37,360 bases of DNA from Geomicrobium sp. JCM 19039 (GCF_000698145.1 NZ_BAXB01000032.1:1-37360), one strand, 5' to 3'. Positions 17,480 to 27,695 are shown, numbered from the stretch's first letter. The notes: generated by a model from the letters alone, not told the origin. A program made the numbers and translations.

Positions 17480-17772
17480 ACTTGGGGCATTTTCAACAAT
17501 ATGTACGAGATTTTTGTAAAGAAAAGGGATTCGAAGATGTGACGGATGAACAGCGCTACCTCTATTTGATGAGTGAAGTGGGGGAAGTGAGTGATGCGCT
17601 TCTAAAACTTCAGTTCGCCGGTGAAGACAAAAAAACAGACATTCGTGAGAATCTAGGTCACGAGTTATTTGATGTGATCTGGAATGCTGTTGAGATTGCC
17701 AATCGTCATGACATTGATTTAACGAAATCGTTTGAAGAAAAAATGAAAATCAATCATGGGCGGGAATGGTAA
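17476..17772 (+). CDS. MazG-like nucleotide pyrophosphohydrolase
   Basis: This 98-residue protein belongs to the all-alpha NTP pyrophosphohydrolase group, which hydrolyses (often damaged) nucleoside triphosphates to monophosphates. Metal-binding acidic motifs are visible: LMSEVGEVSDALLK near residue 33 and HELFDVIWNAVEIAN near residue 68. It is a single small domain, like other MazG-like proteins. The ATG at 17476 overlaps the VanZ stop (ATGA); a longer in-frame ORF upstream is out of frame with VanZ and not needed. The exact nucleotide is unknown. Confidence 0.87.
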   Translation: MNLGHFQQYVRDFCKEKGFEDVTDEQRYLYLMSEVGEVSDALLKLQFAGEDKKTDIRENLGHELFDVIWNAVEIANRHDIDLTKSFEEKMKINHGREW

Positions 17773-17794
17773 CGTCCAAGTATGGAGGTCACGG

Positions 17795-18436
17795 GTGGAA
17801 AAGCTTGTTGGAGACGTTGTGCAATATATGAATAAGAGGGAGGGTCGGTCAGTCATCGGTATTTCCGGTCACGGTGCTTCTGGCAAGACGACATTTGCCG
17901 AGCAACTCGTGGAGAGACTTGGCACGAGCGTGGACTATCTTAATACCGATCCGTATATCATCAGTTCAGCCGTCCGCAAATATGCAACCATTGCGTATGA
18001 GTATAAGGACGCGCAACATCAGTTTAAAATGACGGCGTGTCACCCGGATGCCCACCACACGTTGGCATTAGAGCGAGACGTTGTCCAGATTCGAGAAGGC
18101 ATTCCCTTTAAAACGTTGGACACTCATTACATGCCGAGCACGCTCATCACATCAGAGGCAAACGTAAGCATCGTTGAAGGCATGAGTGTCGCGTTTACAA
18201 ATCTGGATCTTTACGACATCCTCATCTATTTTTATACAGACGAAGCGACAGAGCTCGCGAGAAGAGGCGTTCGTGACGTCTCCGAACGAGGCAGCACCTA
18301 TGAGTTTTTGGATCAATCCCATCATCAACGGCGCATTCAGTACGAATTGTTTATGCACCCGTACCGTGAGCATTTCGATATCGTAGTAAGGAATTCGGAT
18401 GAGGACTGGGTCGTAGAGAAACATGACGTTAGGTAA
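17795..18436 (+). CDS. Uridine kinase-like P-loop kinase
   Basis: This is a P-loop kinase of 213 residues from a GTG at 17795, which has GGAGGT 5 bases upstream. An in-frame ATG at 17756 lies inside the MazG-like gene and has no clear ribosome site. Walker A is IGISGHGASGKTT near residue 22, and a phosphate-acceptor region reads YLNTDPYIISSAVRKY. SIVEGMSVAF is the Walker-B-like strand, and RRGVRDVSERG is an Arg-rich lid. This layout matches the phosphoribulokinase/uridine kinase family. The substrate is not certain, and the neighbour in nucleotide clean-up (MazG-like) is suggestive only. Confidence 0.83.
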   Translation: MEKLVGDVVQYMNKREGRSVIGISGHGASGKTTFAEQLVERLGTSVDYLNTDPYIISSAVRKYATIAYEYKDAQHQFKMTACHPDAHHTLALERDVVQIREGIPFKTLDTHYMPSTLITSEANVSIVEGMSVAFTNLDLYDILIYFYTDEATELARRGVRDVSERGSTYEFLDQSHHQRRIQYELFMHPYREHFDIVVRNSDEDWVVEKHDVR

Positions 18437-18805
18437 TAGAATTCCTCTTTGATTGGAGAATGTGATCCGGGCAGCTCTTGGTGTAAAGAGCCAGTAAGCT
18501 GTCGGCGCGAGCCGCGCCGAACCGAGTCCGATTTGGCTTCGGCCCCGCTGGGGCCGACGTGTCGTTGGCACTTCATCCTGGAATCTACGCGCAAGTTGGA
18601 ACAAACTGCGCAGGAGTTTGGCGAAATCGGCGCTAAAATCAGTGAAAAGCGCAAACTTGCGCGCAGATGGGGGAAACTCGCGCACAAAATGACTCACCTA
18701 GCACAGCGCTACCCTTCCAACCCCACCCCCAACAGCGCAAATGTGGAAAATGTTACGTTCATACTATATAAATAATTTCCATCATTCCCCGGTCTTTAGC
18801 TCATT
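18437..18805. other. Non-coding region with GC-rich hairpins and a GCGCA-rich tract
   Basis: Two very stable hairpins stand in a row: CGGCGCG/CGCGCCG with AGC loop (18503-18519) and TCGGCCCC/GGGGCCGA with GCT loop (18539-18557). After them GCGCA or GCGC words recur every 15-30 bases (18588-18690), including the inverted pair CGCGCAAGTT (18588-18597) and AACTTGCGCG (18654-18663). Open frames on both strands here (for example 108 codons at 18449) have odd composition and no ribosome site. The region lies between convergent genes. The first hairpins may act as a weak terminator, though no T tract follows. Confidence 0.5.
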
Positions 18806-20236
18806 TTAAAGCAAGCCGTCCTTCATCATGCCAGCAAGCGGTGTATCTAGCTTTCCGCTAATCTTTCGTGCGGAGGCGGCAAGTTGGTCGGCGTGTTTTT
18901 GACCGTTTCTCATCGCTTCTTTTTCATCGACGGTTTGCACGACCCGGTCTTCAACAACCACGTTGCCATCAATCATCACAAATTCGACTTCTTGCCCGCT
19001 TGCCGAGAACACGAGGTTCGGCACGATGTTACGAATAGGGCCGTTGATGCGTGGAAAGAGTGCGGGAGAGTGGAGGTCGAGCATAATCAGGTCCGCTTTT
19101 TTCCCCGGCGTTAAGGATCCGATTTCATTGTCCATACCGATGGCCTTTGCTGCGTTAATCGTCGTTGCTTTTACCATTTGCCAAGCTGGAAATAATGTTG
19201 GGTCTTGGTATTTGCATTTATTTAAGATTGATGTGAATTTCATCTCGTTAAACATGTTGTTGCAATTGTTTCCTGGGGCTTGATCAGAGCCAAGGGCGAA
19301 GCGGTCGCTCGTCTCTAAGAATTCTTTCGCTGGCGGAACAATCCCATCAATAATGCCGATGCTACCTGAGCAAAGGATCATTGCTGCACCAGAGGAGGCG
19401 ACGGTTTTCGTTTCTTTTGCGGTTGCTTCAGTTAAGTGTACAGCCATTAAACGCTCGTTTAAAAACCCATGTTCTTCTAAGTATGGAATGCTTCGTTTTC
19501 CGTAACGCAAAAGCATCTGATCGATTTCACGATCGCCTTGTGCAACGTGCATGTGAAGCCCCGTATTATATTTTTCTGCTAGCGATTGAATGTCGAGTAG
19601 CAGTTCTAGCGACATCATATCCGGGCCTTGCGGACCAAAAAGGCACGTAATTCTCCCGTTTTCTGTTTCGTGGTATTGTTCAAACAACTCTACGTTGGAC
19701 TGTCGCTTACGCTCACCAACGGCAGGGTCAAATGCATACAATTCGCCGACTTCGCGCTCCTCACTCTTAGACTCTGTCATTTCATTAATCATGTCACACA
19801 CGCGAGCGCGCGTACCGAGTTGAACATGGTTTTTGACAATATCTGTCATGCCTCCATCATAGTCGCAAATCGTCGTTGTTCCTGCTTTCACCGCTTCAAT
19901 AAGGTTCACGAGTGAACCAGCGGTGCGTTGTTCGCCAGTGAGAAATTGCATAAACGGCCAAAGCCCTTTTTCCATCCAATGGTGGGTGTCTTGAGCAACA
20001 CCGCGAAGGATGCCAAGCCCACTATGCATATGAGCGTCAATAAGCCCTGGCATTATCACCTTATTGTGCGCAGAGATCACACGATGTGCGGTATATGATT
20101 TTTTTACTTCAGCGGTTTCACCTACTGCGACAATTTTATCTTCTTTTACACAAACTGCCCCGTCAGCAATGATGCCTAAACCTGTACCTTCCATCGTAAT
20201 CACCAGCGCGTGTTCAAATAAATAATCTCCAGTCAT
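18806..20236 (-). CDS. Amidohydrolase (TRZ/ATZ, MtaD-like deaminase family)
   Basis: This is a metal-dependent hydrolase of 476 residues in the cytosine deaminase/TRZ-ATZ branch. Metal ligands are visible: HxH in GLIDAHMHSGLG near residue 67, His in LHMHVAQGDRE near 230, His in MAVHLTEAT near 268 and Asp in ALGSDQAPGNN near 318. GSLTPGKKADLIMLDL is the usual C-terminal signature. Relatives deaminate S-adenosylhomocysteine, methylthioadenosine, guanine or triazines; the substrate cannot be assigned. The ATG at 20236 has GGAGTG 10 bases upstream. It is divergent from cutC and apparently stands alone. Confidence 0.87.
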   Translation of the reverse strand: MTGDYLFEHALVITMEGTGLGIIADGAVCVKEDKIVAVGETAEVKKSYTAHRVISAHNKVIMPGLIDAHMHSGLGILRGVAQDTHHWMEKGLWPFMQFLTGEQRTAGSLVNLIEAVKAGTTTICDYDGGMTDIVKNHVQLGTRARVCDMINEMTESKSEEREVGELYAFDPAVGERKRQSNVELFEQYHETENGRITCLFGPQGPDMMSLELLLDIQSLAEKYNTGLHMHVAQGDREIDQMLLRYGKRSIPYLEEHGFLNERLMAVHLTEATAKETKTVASSGAAMILCSGSIGIIDGIVPPAKEFLETSDRFALGSDQAPGNNCNNMFNEMKFTSILNKCKYQDPTLFPAWQMVKATTINAAKAIGMDNEIGSLTPGKKADLIMLDLHSPALFPRINGPIRNIVPNLVFSASGQEVEFVMIDGNVVVEDRVVQTVDEKEAMRNGQKHADQLAASARKISGKLDTPLAGMMKDGLL

Positions 20237-20367
20237 CAACGTGATTCACTCCTTTTTAATTCATTATAACGTAAAAATATGTCAGAAAAGAGGGTTAATT
20301 CTAACAGTGCTTATGGAACGTATGCTAGACTCTATAAAAAGAGGAGGCGGTTGGTATCGCACTGGAA

Positions 20368-21048
20368 ATGGTTGTTCTGAACGAAACGGATGCACAAGTT
20401 GCCGAAGAGGGTGGCGCATCGCGGTTGGCACTAGCGACGTCGATGAATGAAGGCGGTAGAACCCCTGATATTGGAGTTATCGAAAGCGTTATAAACACGG
20501 TGGGTGTGCCAGTAAGGGTAATGATTCGTCCGAGCGGAGGTTCGTTTACATATTGTGATAAGGAACAAGTGAAGATCGCACAGACGGTCAAAGAAATTGC
20601 TGAGCTTGGTGGTGTAGATGGTATCGTCGTTGGTGCGCTAACCTCAAGTGGTCATGTAGATCGGGCATTTCTAGAGAAGATCATCCCCGTAACGAAGGGG
20701 ATGAAACTAACATTTAATCGCGCGATCGATAATACGGTAGACATCCACGAAGCGTACGATACAATTTGTGACTATAAAGAATTTGTCACCCATGTGCTCA
20801 CATCTGGAGGTAGACCGAAAGCTGAAGACGCACTGCTCGTCTTACGGGAGATGATGGCTCAGTCATGGGAGCGAAGAGGGCCGGTCATTATGCCTTGTTC
20901 AGGCATTACTGGTGATAACTTAGCGTACATTCATCAATTTCTCTATGCGAAATACTATCAGATTGGTACCGCAGCAAGGGTGGATCGTTCGTTCAACCAA
21001 CCGCTTGAACTAGAACAGGTGCAACAGCTTAGCGCGTTATGCGAATAA
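20368..21048 (+). CDS. cutC: CutC family protein
   Basis: This 226-residue protein is a TIM-barrel member of the CutC family, annotated as copper homeostasis though the biochemical role is unsettled. Family signatures include AEEGGASRLALATSMNEGG near the N-terminus, VPVRVMIRPSGGSF, GVDGIVVGAL, TFNRAID and HVLTSGGRPKAEDA. The start is uncertain. AGGAGG at 20342-20347 is 20 bases from the ATG at 20368, and the family usually has a few residues before VVLNETDA. A TTG at 20351 would give MV(x)IALEMVVLN if one base were missing, the same pattern seen in other genes here. It is followed 21 bases later by the phosphatase gene. Confidence 0.82.
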   Translation: MVVLNETDAQVAEEGGASRLALATSMNEGGRTPDIGVIESVINTVGVPVRVMIRPSGGSFTYCDKEQVKIAQTVKEIAELGGVDGIVVGALTSSGHVDRAFLEKIIPVTKGMKLTFNRAIDNTVDIHEAYDTICDYKEFVTHVLTSGGRPKAEDALLVLREMMAQSWERRGPVIMPCSGITGDNLAYIHQFLYAKYYQIGTAARVDRSFNQPLELEQVQQLSALCE

Positions 21049-21069
21049 TGGAGTAAAGGATCGATCAAT

Positions 21070-21660
21070 ATGCCAACACTGTATATCATGAGACACGGGG
21101 AGACGGTATGGAACCGTGAGCACAGAATGCAAGGATGGTCGGACTCGGAACTTACGACTAACGGCGTGGAAAGTGCAAAGCGTATGCAAGGGCAATTAGC
21201 TCGTTTAAGTCTGGATGCGATTTACTCTAGCCCAAGCCTGAGAACGCGTACAACCGCTCAAATTGTTAGAGGCGACCACCTTGCCCCAGTTCAGTATGAT
21301 GAACGTCTAAAAGAAATGAACATGGGTGAGTGGGAAGGGCAAACTCATGCAGAAATTAATGAGAAGTACCCGGAACAATCATTTGCATTTTGGAATACCC
21401 CTCATACGTTTACACCTGTTCATGGTGAACATTTTGCAGACGTAAGAACGAGAGTGGCGTTAATTTTGGAAGCAATTAAACACGTTTCAGAAAACATTCT
21501 TATTGTTACGCATGCGATTGTCATAAAAACTTTACTGCAAATGGCGAAAGGGAATTCGCTAGAACAGTTTTGGGATCCTCCATTTATCCATCACTCAACG
21601 ATAACTCGCTTTGAGTTGAACGAGCAGTTGGGGTACATAGGTGTGGTGAACAATGATTAG
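21070..21660 (+). CDS. Histidine phosphatase (phosphoglycerate mutase-like)
   Basis: This is a histidine phosphatase superfamily enzyme of 196 residues. The catalytic RHG motif is in LYIMRHGETVWN at the N-terminus. DAIYSSPSLRTRTTAQIV carries the second Arg, MNMGEWEGQTHAEI the acid, and ILIVTHAIVIKTL the second catalytic His. This fits broad-specificity phosphatases of the CobC/GpmB/PhoE type. It sits between cutC and the Nudix gene and overlaps the latter by 8 bases, so they form an operon. Confidence 0.9.
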   Translation: MPTLYIMRHGETVWNREHRMQGWSDSELTTNGVESAKRMQGQLARLSLDAIYSSPSLRTRTTAQIVRGDHLAPVQYDERLKEMNMGEWEGQTHAEINEKYPEQSFAFWNTPHTFTPVHGEHFADVRTRVALILEAIKHVSENILIVTHAIVIKTLLQMAKGNSLEQFWDPPFIHHSTITRFELNEQLGYIGVVNND

Positions 21661-22102
21661 AAAAGCAGTGGGTGCAATTATTTATCAACAGGACAACTAT
21701 TTGCTCGTTTATAAATCAAACATCAATACAACGCTCGGCAAACAAACAATTGCTTCAACGTGGGATTTTGTGAAAGGCGGCGTGGAGGCGTGGGATGCTG
21801 ACCTTGAGAGCGCCTTATTACGGGAACTAAAAGAAGAGACTGGTTCTACAAAATACCGAATCCATAAACAATTTGAGCGGCTACTCAGTTTTGAATTTGA
21901 AAAGTCAATTCAGGAAAAGATTGGCTTTGAGAAACAAGAAACGACGATGTTTCTTGTCGAGTTTTTAGGAAAGATTTCTCAACTCCAACCTGTTGATCAA
22001 GAGATTACGCGAGTGCGCTTTGTGAAGAAACATACACTTGTCGGGACGCTTTCCCATGCCGATACGAAATCTTACGTTTCTGATTTGTGTAGTGAATTGT
22101 AA
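21653..22102 (+). CDS. Nudix hydrolase
   Basis: This is a 149-residue Nudix-fold hydrolase, likely a nucleotide or cofactor pyrophosphatase. The Nudix box reads GGVEAWDADLESALLRELKE followed by ETGS. The REL..EE.G core is intact, but the Glu eight residues before the box Arg is replaced by Ala, so the box is slightly irregular. The N-terminal strand KAVGAIIYQQDNYLLVYKS and the STWDFVKGG lead-in are typical. It overlaps the phosphatase gene and is the last gene of the cutC group. Confidence 0.87.
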   Translation: MIRKAVGAIIYQQDNYLLVYKSNINTTLGKQTIASTWDFVKGGVEAWDADLESALLRELKEETGSTKYRIHKQFERLLSFEFEKSIQEKIGFEKQETTMFLVEFLGKISQLQPVDQEITRVRFVKKHTLVGTLSHADTKSYVSDLCSEL

Positions 22103-22146
22103 AAGCCATCAAAAAGTGCATAAAATGCAATCTATAATAGTTCTCA

Positions 22147-23296
<1,150 letters not shown>

Positions 23297-23303
23297 TATT
23301 AAA

Positions 23304-23326
23304 AGAAGGGGAGATTCTCCCTTTCT
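23304..23326 (+). terminator. Possible terminator of the collagen-like gene
   Basis: A 10-bp stem AGAAGGGGAG/CTCCCTTTCT with an ATT loop (one G-T pair) starts 7 bases past the stop. The T-rich tail is poor, so efficiency is doubtful. Confidence 0.45.
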
Positions 23327-23390
23327 ACATAAAAAGTTAGAATGTTTTTTCTTTTTCGTTTTTGGGTAACAATGAAATAGAGGTGATACC

Positions 23391-23492
23391 ATGAGTCGGG
23401 TCAAACAGAAAGCGACGAAGCAAGATGGGTTCTCGGTTTTCGTTGAAATGACCGTTTATGTCGGTGCTTTCATTAGGGGATTTTTTAAGTGA
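23391..23492 (+). CDS. Putative 33-residue small protein
   Basis: A short frame starting at ATG 23391 has a strong AGAGGTGA site 6 bases upstream and ends at TGA 23490-23492. The product begins MSRVKQKATKQDGFSVFVEM and ends VYVGAFIRGFFK. It has a basic, hydrophilic first third and a short hydrophobic stretch (about residues 14-32), too short for a confident membrane helix. I do not recognise a family. It lies between the collagen-like gene and the MFS gene on the same strand. The ribosome site and charge layout support translation. Confidence 0.5.
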   Translation: MSRVKQKATKQDGFSVFVEMTVYVGAFIRGFFK

Positions 23493-23520
23493 AGTCATTG
23501 TCATTCGGCAGTGTCTTTTA

Positions 23521-23546
23521 TCATATTGTTTTCGACAATAATATGA
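23521..23546. promoter_or_regulatory. Inverted repeat upstream of the MFS gene
   Basis: TCATATTGT (23521-23529) and ACAATAATATGA (23535-23546) are near-complementary around TTTCG, with bulged bases in the right arm. Its position about 75 bases before the MFS start fits an operator for a drug-exporter repressor or an mRNA leader hairpin. No repressor gene is adjacent. Confidence 0.35.
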
Positions 23547-23620
23547 ACGTATGTGCCGTTTGCAGGGGGCGGGTAAGTCGGTGAAGAACCTTTCATATAT
23601 AGCAGGAAGGGGAATTCATC

Positions 23621-24847
23621 ATGACGGGAGCGAGTGGGTGGAAAAACCCAAGCTTGTTGCTTTTTGCAATCGGCATTTCAAGCGTTGGTAACTTCGTCTA
23701 TTTAGTAGCGATTAATATTATGGTACTACAGTTAACAGGTTCGGCGGCGGCTGTAGCTGGGCTATGGATCATTGGTCCGCTTACAAATATCGTTACGAAG
23801 TTTTGGACAGGAAGTTTTATAGATTATCGTAGCAAGAAAAATATTATGCTCGTTACATATGTTTTGCGTGCGTTGTTCATATTTATGATTCCGCTTGCCC
23901 CGAACATGGTCGTCATTTATGGGGTACTTGTCATTTTAAGTGTAGCTCAAGCGTTCCATACACCAGCATCAATGACATACATTGCGATGACGGTGCCCAA
24001 AGAAAAGAGAAAACGATTTAATGCGATCCGTTCGTTTTGTGATTCTAGCGCATTTATAATTGGGCCTGCTCTTGGCGGCACGCTTATCTATTTAAGTTCT
24101 GTGGAAGTGACGTTGTGGCTGAATGCTGCCTTCTTTATATTAGCAGCTCTATTTTTGCTGTTCCTACCGAAAGCCGAAGACATGAATCGTGAAGCGATTC
24201 CATCCTTAACAGTGCGGCAAGTCGTCCGTGATTTTGCTATCGTAAAGGAATTCATGGCAAATCACCGGTATGTGACCTTCATTTATCTTGGATTTATTGT
24301 CGTTATGACATTCACATTTGCAATGGATGCACAAGAAGTCGTGTTTGTTCAGCGAGTTATTGGTCTTTCCGAAGTGGATTATACTTTACTCATTAGTATT
24401 ACAGGGATCGGTGCGGTTGTCGGTGCGTTGGCGCTCTCAATTTTTTCGAATCGGATATCAATTCGGTTGATGATTGCAATCGGCATTTTCATGACGGCGT
24501 GTGGATATGTGATCTATGCGTTTTCGTGGTCATTCACGTCGATTAGTGTCGGATTTATTCTATTAGGCTTTTTCAATGTGTTCTTGAATGCGGGCATCCT
24601 AACTTTTTATCAAAACAACATTCCTACCGTAGTGATGGGCAGGGTGACGAGTATTTTTCAGTTGATTCAAAGCGTGCTCCATGTTGGATTCATACTCGGT
24701 GTTGGGGTTTTTGCTGATCTCATATCACTTCGACTTATCATTGTACTACTTGCTGTCATTATGCTCGTTATGAGTGTACTATTTGCAATGTCAGTGTTGG
24801 CGCCTAAACGCAAGTCGTTCTTTCAAGAAGAAGGGGGGAAGCAGTAA
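23621..24847 (+). CDS. MFS transporter (MFS_3/MefA-like)
   Basis: This is a 12-helix major facilitator of 408 residues. Typical features are the first helix (FAIGISSVGNFVYLVAINIMV), the loop motif GSFIDYRSKKNIML, and RFNAIRSFCDSSAFIIGPALGG in the fifth helix region. A second-half copy reads GIGAVVGALALSIFSNRISI. The closest named groups are MefA- and YfiS-like exporters of macrolides or other drugs; the substrate is unknown. AGGAAGGGG lies about 10 bases before the ATG. The stop overlaps the start of a small membrane protein gene (TAATG), pointing to coupled translation. Confidence 0.88.
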   Translation: MTGASGWKNPSLLLFAIGISSVGNFVYLVAINIMVLQLTGSAAAVAGLWIIGPLTNIVTKFWTGSFIDYRSKKNIMLVTYVLRALFIFMIPLAPNMVVIYGVLVILSVAQAFHTPASMTYIAMTVPKEKRKRFNAIRSFCDSSAFIIGPALGGTLIYLSSVEVTLWLNAAFFILAALFLLFLPKAEDMNREAIPSLTVRQVVRDFAIVKEFMANHRYVTFIYLGFIVVMTFTFAMDAQEVVFVQRVIGLSEVDYTLLISITGIGAVVGALALSIFSNRISIRLMIAIGIFMTACGYVIYAFSWSFTSISVGFILLGFFNVFLNAGILTFYQNNIPTVVMGRVTSIFQLIQSVLHVGFILGVGVFADLISLRLIIVLLAVIMLVMSVLFAMSVLAPKRKSFFQEEGGKQ

Positions 24848-25050
24848 TGGTTGAATGGGTTCGTTCATTGCCGAGAAACCTCTATATAAACGTCATGATT
24901 GCATGTAGTGCATGTATTCTCGCAATGTTAATGGTCACGATACTTACCGGCGATATACGCTGGGTAAGCATTACAGGTATGGTGCTCGTGCCAATTCAAC
25001 TCATCTGTTTATGGATTATCAATTTCGTAATCAATAACAAAAGCAGTTGA
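24847..25050 (+). CDS. Small two-helix membrane protein coupled to the MFS gene
   Basis: This 67-residue protein has two predicted helices (YINVMIACSACILAMLMVTIL and VSITGMVLVPIQLICLWIINFV). Its ATG shares a base with the MFS stop codon, so it should be made together with the exporter. No family is recognised; an accessory or regulatory role for the transporter is inference. Its last three codons (including the stop) lie in the left arm of a terminator. Confidence 0.7.
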   Translation: MVEWVRSLPRNLYINVMIACSACILAMLMVTILTGDIRWVSITGMVLVPIQLICLWIINFVINNKSS

Positions 25051-25083
25051 TGTGGCTACATTTGCCACATCAACTGCTTTTTT
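25040..25083. terminator. Strong bidirectional terminator
   Basis: A perfect 17-bp stem (25040-25056 with 25064-25080) has a TACATTT loop. T residues follow on the plus side (25078-25083) and A residues precede it. It ends the MFS operon, with its last codons inside the stem. It can also stop transcripts of the convergent kinase gene. Confidence 0.92.
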
Positions 25084-25127
25084 AATAACTTCCTCATTGA
25101 GAAGAGTTTTTGCCAACCGGAGTCTTT

Positions 25128-26831
25128 TTACGGAGATTCGCCGTCTTCAATCGGTAAATGTATAGACACGGTCGTCCCTTTTCCAGGCTTGCTTGTCACA
25201 TCAATTGATCCTCCGTGGTGGTGGACGAGCTCTTTTGTAATTGTCATTCCAAGTCCACTGCCCTCGGTTCGCTCTTGAGAAGATTTGCCCCGATAATAAC
25301 GGTCAAATAGCTTCGTAAGTGTTTCTTCATTCATGCCTTTGCCGTTATCAATGATGTGAACGGTTAATGTGTTCTTCTCAACTCGTTCAGTACGCACGCG
25401 GACGTGTGTATCGGGGTTGTTATGTTTAATGGCATTATCAAGCACGTTTCCAATCATGCGGACGAACCATTTAGGATCAACATCAACGATCAAGTTCGTT
25501 GATTTATGATTTAAGACGATTGCTTTACCTGTATGTTCAAATGCCTCAATGCTCTTATTAAGAAGAGGTTCGAGGGGAACCGTTTTCTTCTGAAGAAACA
25601 TCCGGTTGCTTTCAAGGTGGTACGTTAAGTTTAAATCTTCGATGAGCGTGCTCATGAAACTAGACCGCTCATTTAAGATCGCCCCCACCTCAATAATTTC
25701 CTCGCTGTCCCATTCGTATGCTTTGTTTGAAAGCATAATCGAGTACCCTTGTATCGAAGATAATGGTGTTTTCATGTCATGAGACAATCCGGCAATCCAC
25801 GCTTCACGACTCGCTTCCAGTTCAATTCGTTTGGCTTTGTTGTGTTCCAGCTGTGCGGAAAGTTTTGAGAGTGAGTGGTACAATTCTTGATAAAAACGAT
25901 ACGGTCGTTTCCATTCTCCTTTTTTCGTTTTTCCGAACGCAGCAGGAGGAGTGAAATCACCGTCTCCGAGCTGGTCAAGCCAATTAATAGCGCCATAGAT
26001 CGGCTTTGTGAACGTCCGTGTAAACCATAGGGACGCAACCGCAAATACAAGAATTGCAATGCCGAGAATGACGAGTGAGACGATGAGTAATGTAGACCCG
26101 ATTTCATTCAATGGTCGAAAAGGCAACTCGGGAATGGGAGCATAGACGACATATGTGAGCCCGTCAGATTCTGCGATTTGGACATACGCATCCACGCTTT
26201 CAGGCTGTATTTGATGTAGCATCACTCCTCCAAATGAAGGTTGCCGTAACCACTCGGGTGCGCGCAATTGATTGACGAGCTCGTCATCATTGAATACATA
26301 CCCCCAAGCATCGTGTTGATCAAACTGTTGGAGTACTTCAGAAGTGTTACCCTCTTCAATGAAAGTAGCAAGCAATTCGTTTGTGACGCGTTCTTCCCCA
26401 TAAAGAAGGAAATAGGTGTTTTCAGCGACTTGAAAATAGGACGTATACATATGGTAATTACCTACAATTGGAGCGTCGACTATCGTTTGAAGTTCTTGCA
26501 ATGTATACGACTGAGCAAATCCTTCACCGGCAGGATAGGTGTCCGCTACGGTTCCGTCCTCATTAACAATTTGAAACCAACCATTTCGAGCGTCAGCTTC
26601 CTCTTGCAATTCGTCAATGATGGATAGTTCCCCAGAAAATTCATACTCCGTAGAGACAGAGAAGGACAAACTCTCCAGACCAGCGTCATAAAAGTCTGAA
26701 CGACGTTCTTGGGTAGTCAAGTAAAAGCCGAAGATCATAATAATTGTGAATAGTAGTGTTGAGGTGACGAACAAGATGATGGCATATTGCAGTGTGAATC
26801 GTCTCCATAATCGAAAACGAAATCCTTTCAT
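25128..26831 (-). CDS. Sensor histidine kinase with large extracytoplasmic domain
   Basis: This is an OmpR-partner kinase of 567 residues. The first helix is at about residues 15-36 ([20 protein letters not shown]). An extracellular sensor domain covers about 37-240, the second helix about 243-266, and then a HAMP-like linker ([20 protein letters not shown]). The phosphoacceptor is in [17 protein letters not shown] near residue 355. The ATPase domain has the N box [11 protein letters not shown]1 DNGKGMNEE and G2 GSGLGMTIT. Its ATG overlaps the repaired end of the regulator gene (ATGA). The signal is unknown. Confidence 0.9.
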   Translation of the reverse strand: MKGFRFRLWRRFTLQYAIILFVTSTLLFTIIMIFGFYLTTQERRSDFYDAGLESLSFSVSTEYEFSGELSIIDELQEEADARNGWFQIVNEDGTVADTYPAGEGFAQSYTLQELQTIVDAPIVGNYHMYTSYFQVAENTYFLLYGEERVTNELLATFIEEGNTSEVLQQFDQHDAWGYVFNDDELVNQLRAPEWLRQPSFGGVMLHQIQPESVDAYVQIAESDGLTYVVYAPIPELPFRPLNEIGSTLLIVSLVILGIAILVFAVASLWFTRTFTKPIYGAINWLDQLGDGDFTPPAAFGKTKKGEWKRPYRFYQELYHSLSKLSAQLEHNKAKRIELEASREAWIAGLSHDMKTPLSSIQGYSIMLSNKAYEWDSEEIIEVGAILNERSSFMSTLIEDLNLTYHLESNRMFLQKKTVPLEPLLNKSIEAFEHTGKAIVLNHKSTNLIVDVDPKWFVRMIGNVLDNAIKHNNPDTHVRVRTERVEKNTLTVHIIDNGKGMNEETLTKLFDRYYRGKSSQERTEGSGLGMTITKELVHHHGGSIDVTSKPGKGTTVSIHLPIEDGESP

Positions 26832-27529
26832 GACCCGTCTCCATCAGGACGAACCGGTAACCGAGTCCACGAACCGTTTCGATATACTCGGGCTTACTTG
26901 GGTTCGCTTCAATCTTCTCCCGAATTCGACGAATGTGAACGGTCACAGTATGTGCATCGTAATAATGCTCATCTCCCATACCTTTTCGTAAAGCTGCTCT
27001 TTATGGAATACTTGGCCAGGGTGGCGACAAAAGAAAAGCAATAACTGAAAGACGAGGGCAGGGCAGCTCGTACGTTTACCGAGCACAGTAAGCGTTCCTG
27101 CTCGAGCATCAATCGTGAAGCGCTCGTATGCATGTGGGGAAGCGTCTGTTGATGGCGCAGAAGCGGGACGCAACAGGCGGGCCCGAATTCTGGCAACGAT
27201 CTCTAACGGGTTAAAAGGTTTCGTAATATAATCGTCGCCACCAATGGCGAAACCTGACAGTTTATCAAAATCTGAATCTTTCGCTGTGACGAAGAAGATC
27301 GTCGCTCCAGATTGGTGACGAATTTGTCTGCAAATCTCAAACCCATCGCCATCCGGCAGCATCACGTCAAGAAGGATGAAATCATAGGTATGCGTGTGGC
27401 AAAGGTTAGTGCTTGTTTTTGAGTTGCGGCGCCATCAACGTCTTGAAAACCTTCTTTTTGAAGGACTTTGTGGAGCATCGTTCGTATAGCATTATCGTCT
27501 TCCACAAGTAAGATTTTTGGGCTAGTCAT
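26828..27529 (-). CDS. OmpR-family response regulator (three frameshifts)
   Basis: This partner of the kinase downstream has about 234 residues once repaired. Pieces in order are [19 protein letters not shown], then [16 protein letters not shown] (phosphoacceptor Asp) with [15 protein letters not shown], then the winged helix ([28 protein letters not shown]). Three breaks, each mended by one base, lie at GG 27398-27399 (coding CC), CCC 26975-26977 (coding GGG) and GG 26847-26848 (coding CC). The third repair gives the end RFVPDGDGS with a TGA overlapping the kinase ATG, a typical arrangement that supports it. The start ATG at 27529 follows AGGAG by 9 bases. Three indels in one gene strongly suggest sequence error. 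Confidence 0.8.
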
Positions 27530-27695
27530 CGTTCTTCACTCCTAACTCTATATGAAAATAGTGTACCATCTGAACATTACGAGAAGCTCAACAAGTAGAA
27601 TCATATTTAATCTAACAGTGAGGCAATGGTTCTCTTCTAGTAATCTTCGATTTGTATGCTAGCTACAGACTTAGGTTATGGAGGGAGTAAGGAAC

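Noticed and set aside
18152..18775. Overlapping ORFs of 181, 116 and 108 codons
   Set aside because: They cover a hairpin-rich non-coding stretch or the kinase gene in other frames and resemble no protein.
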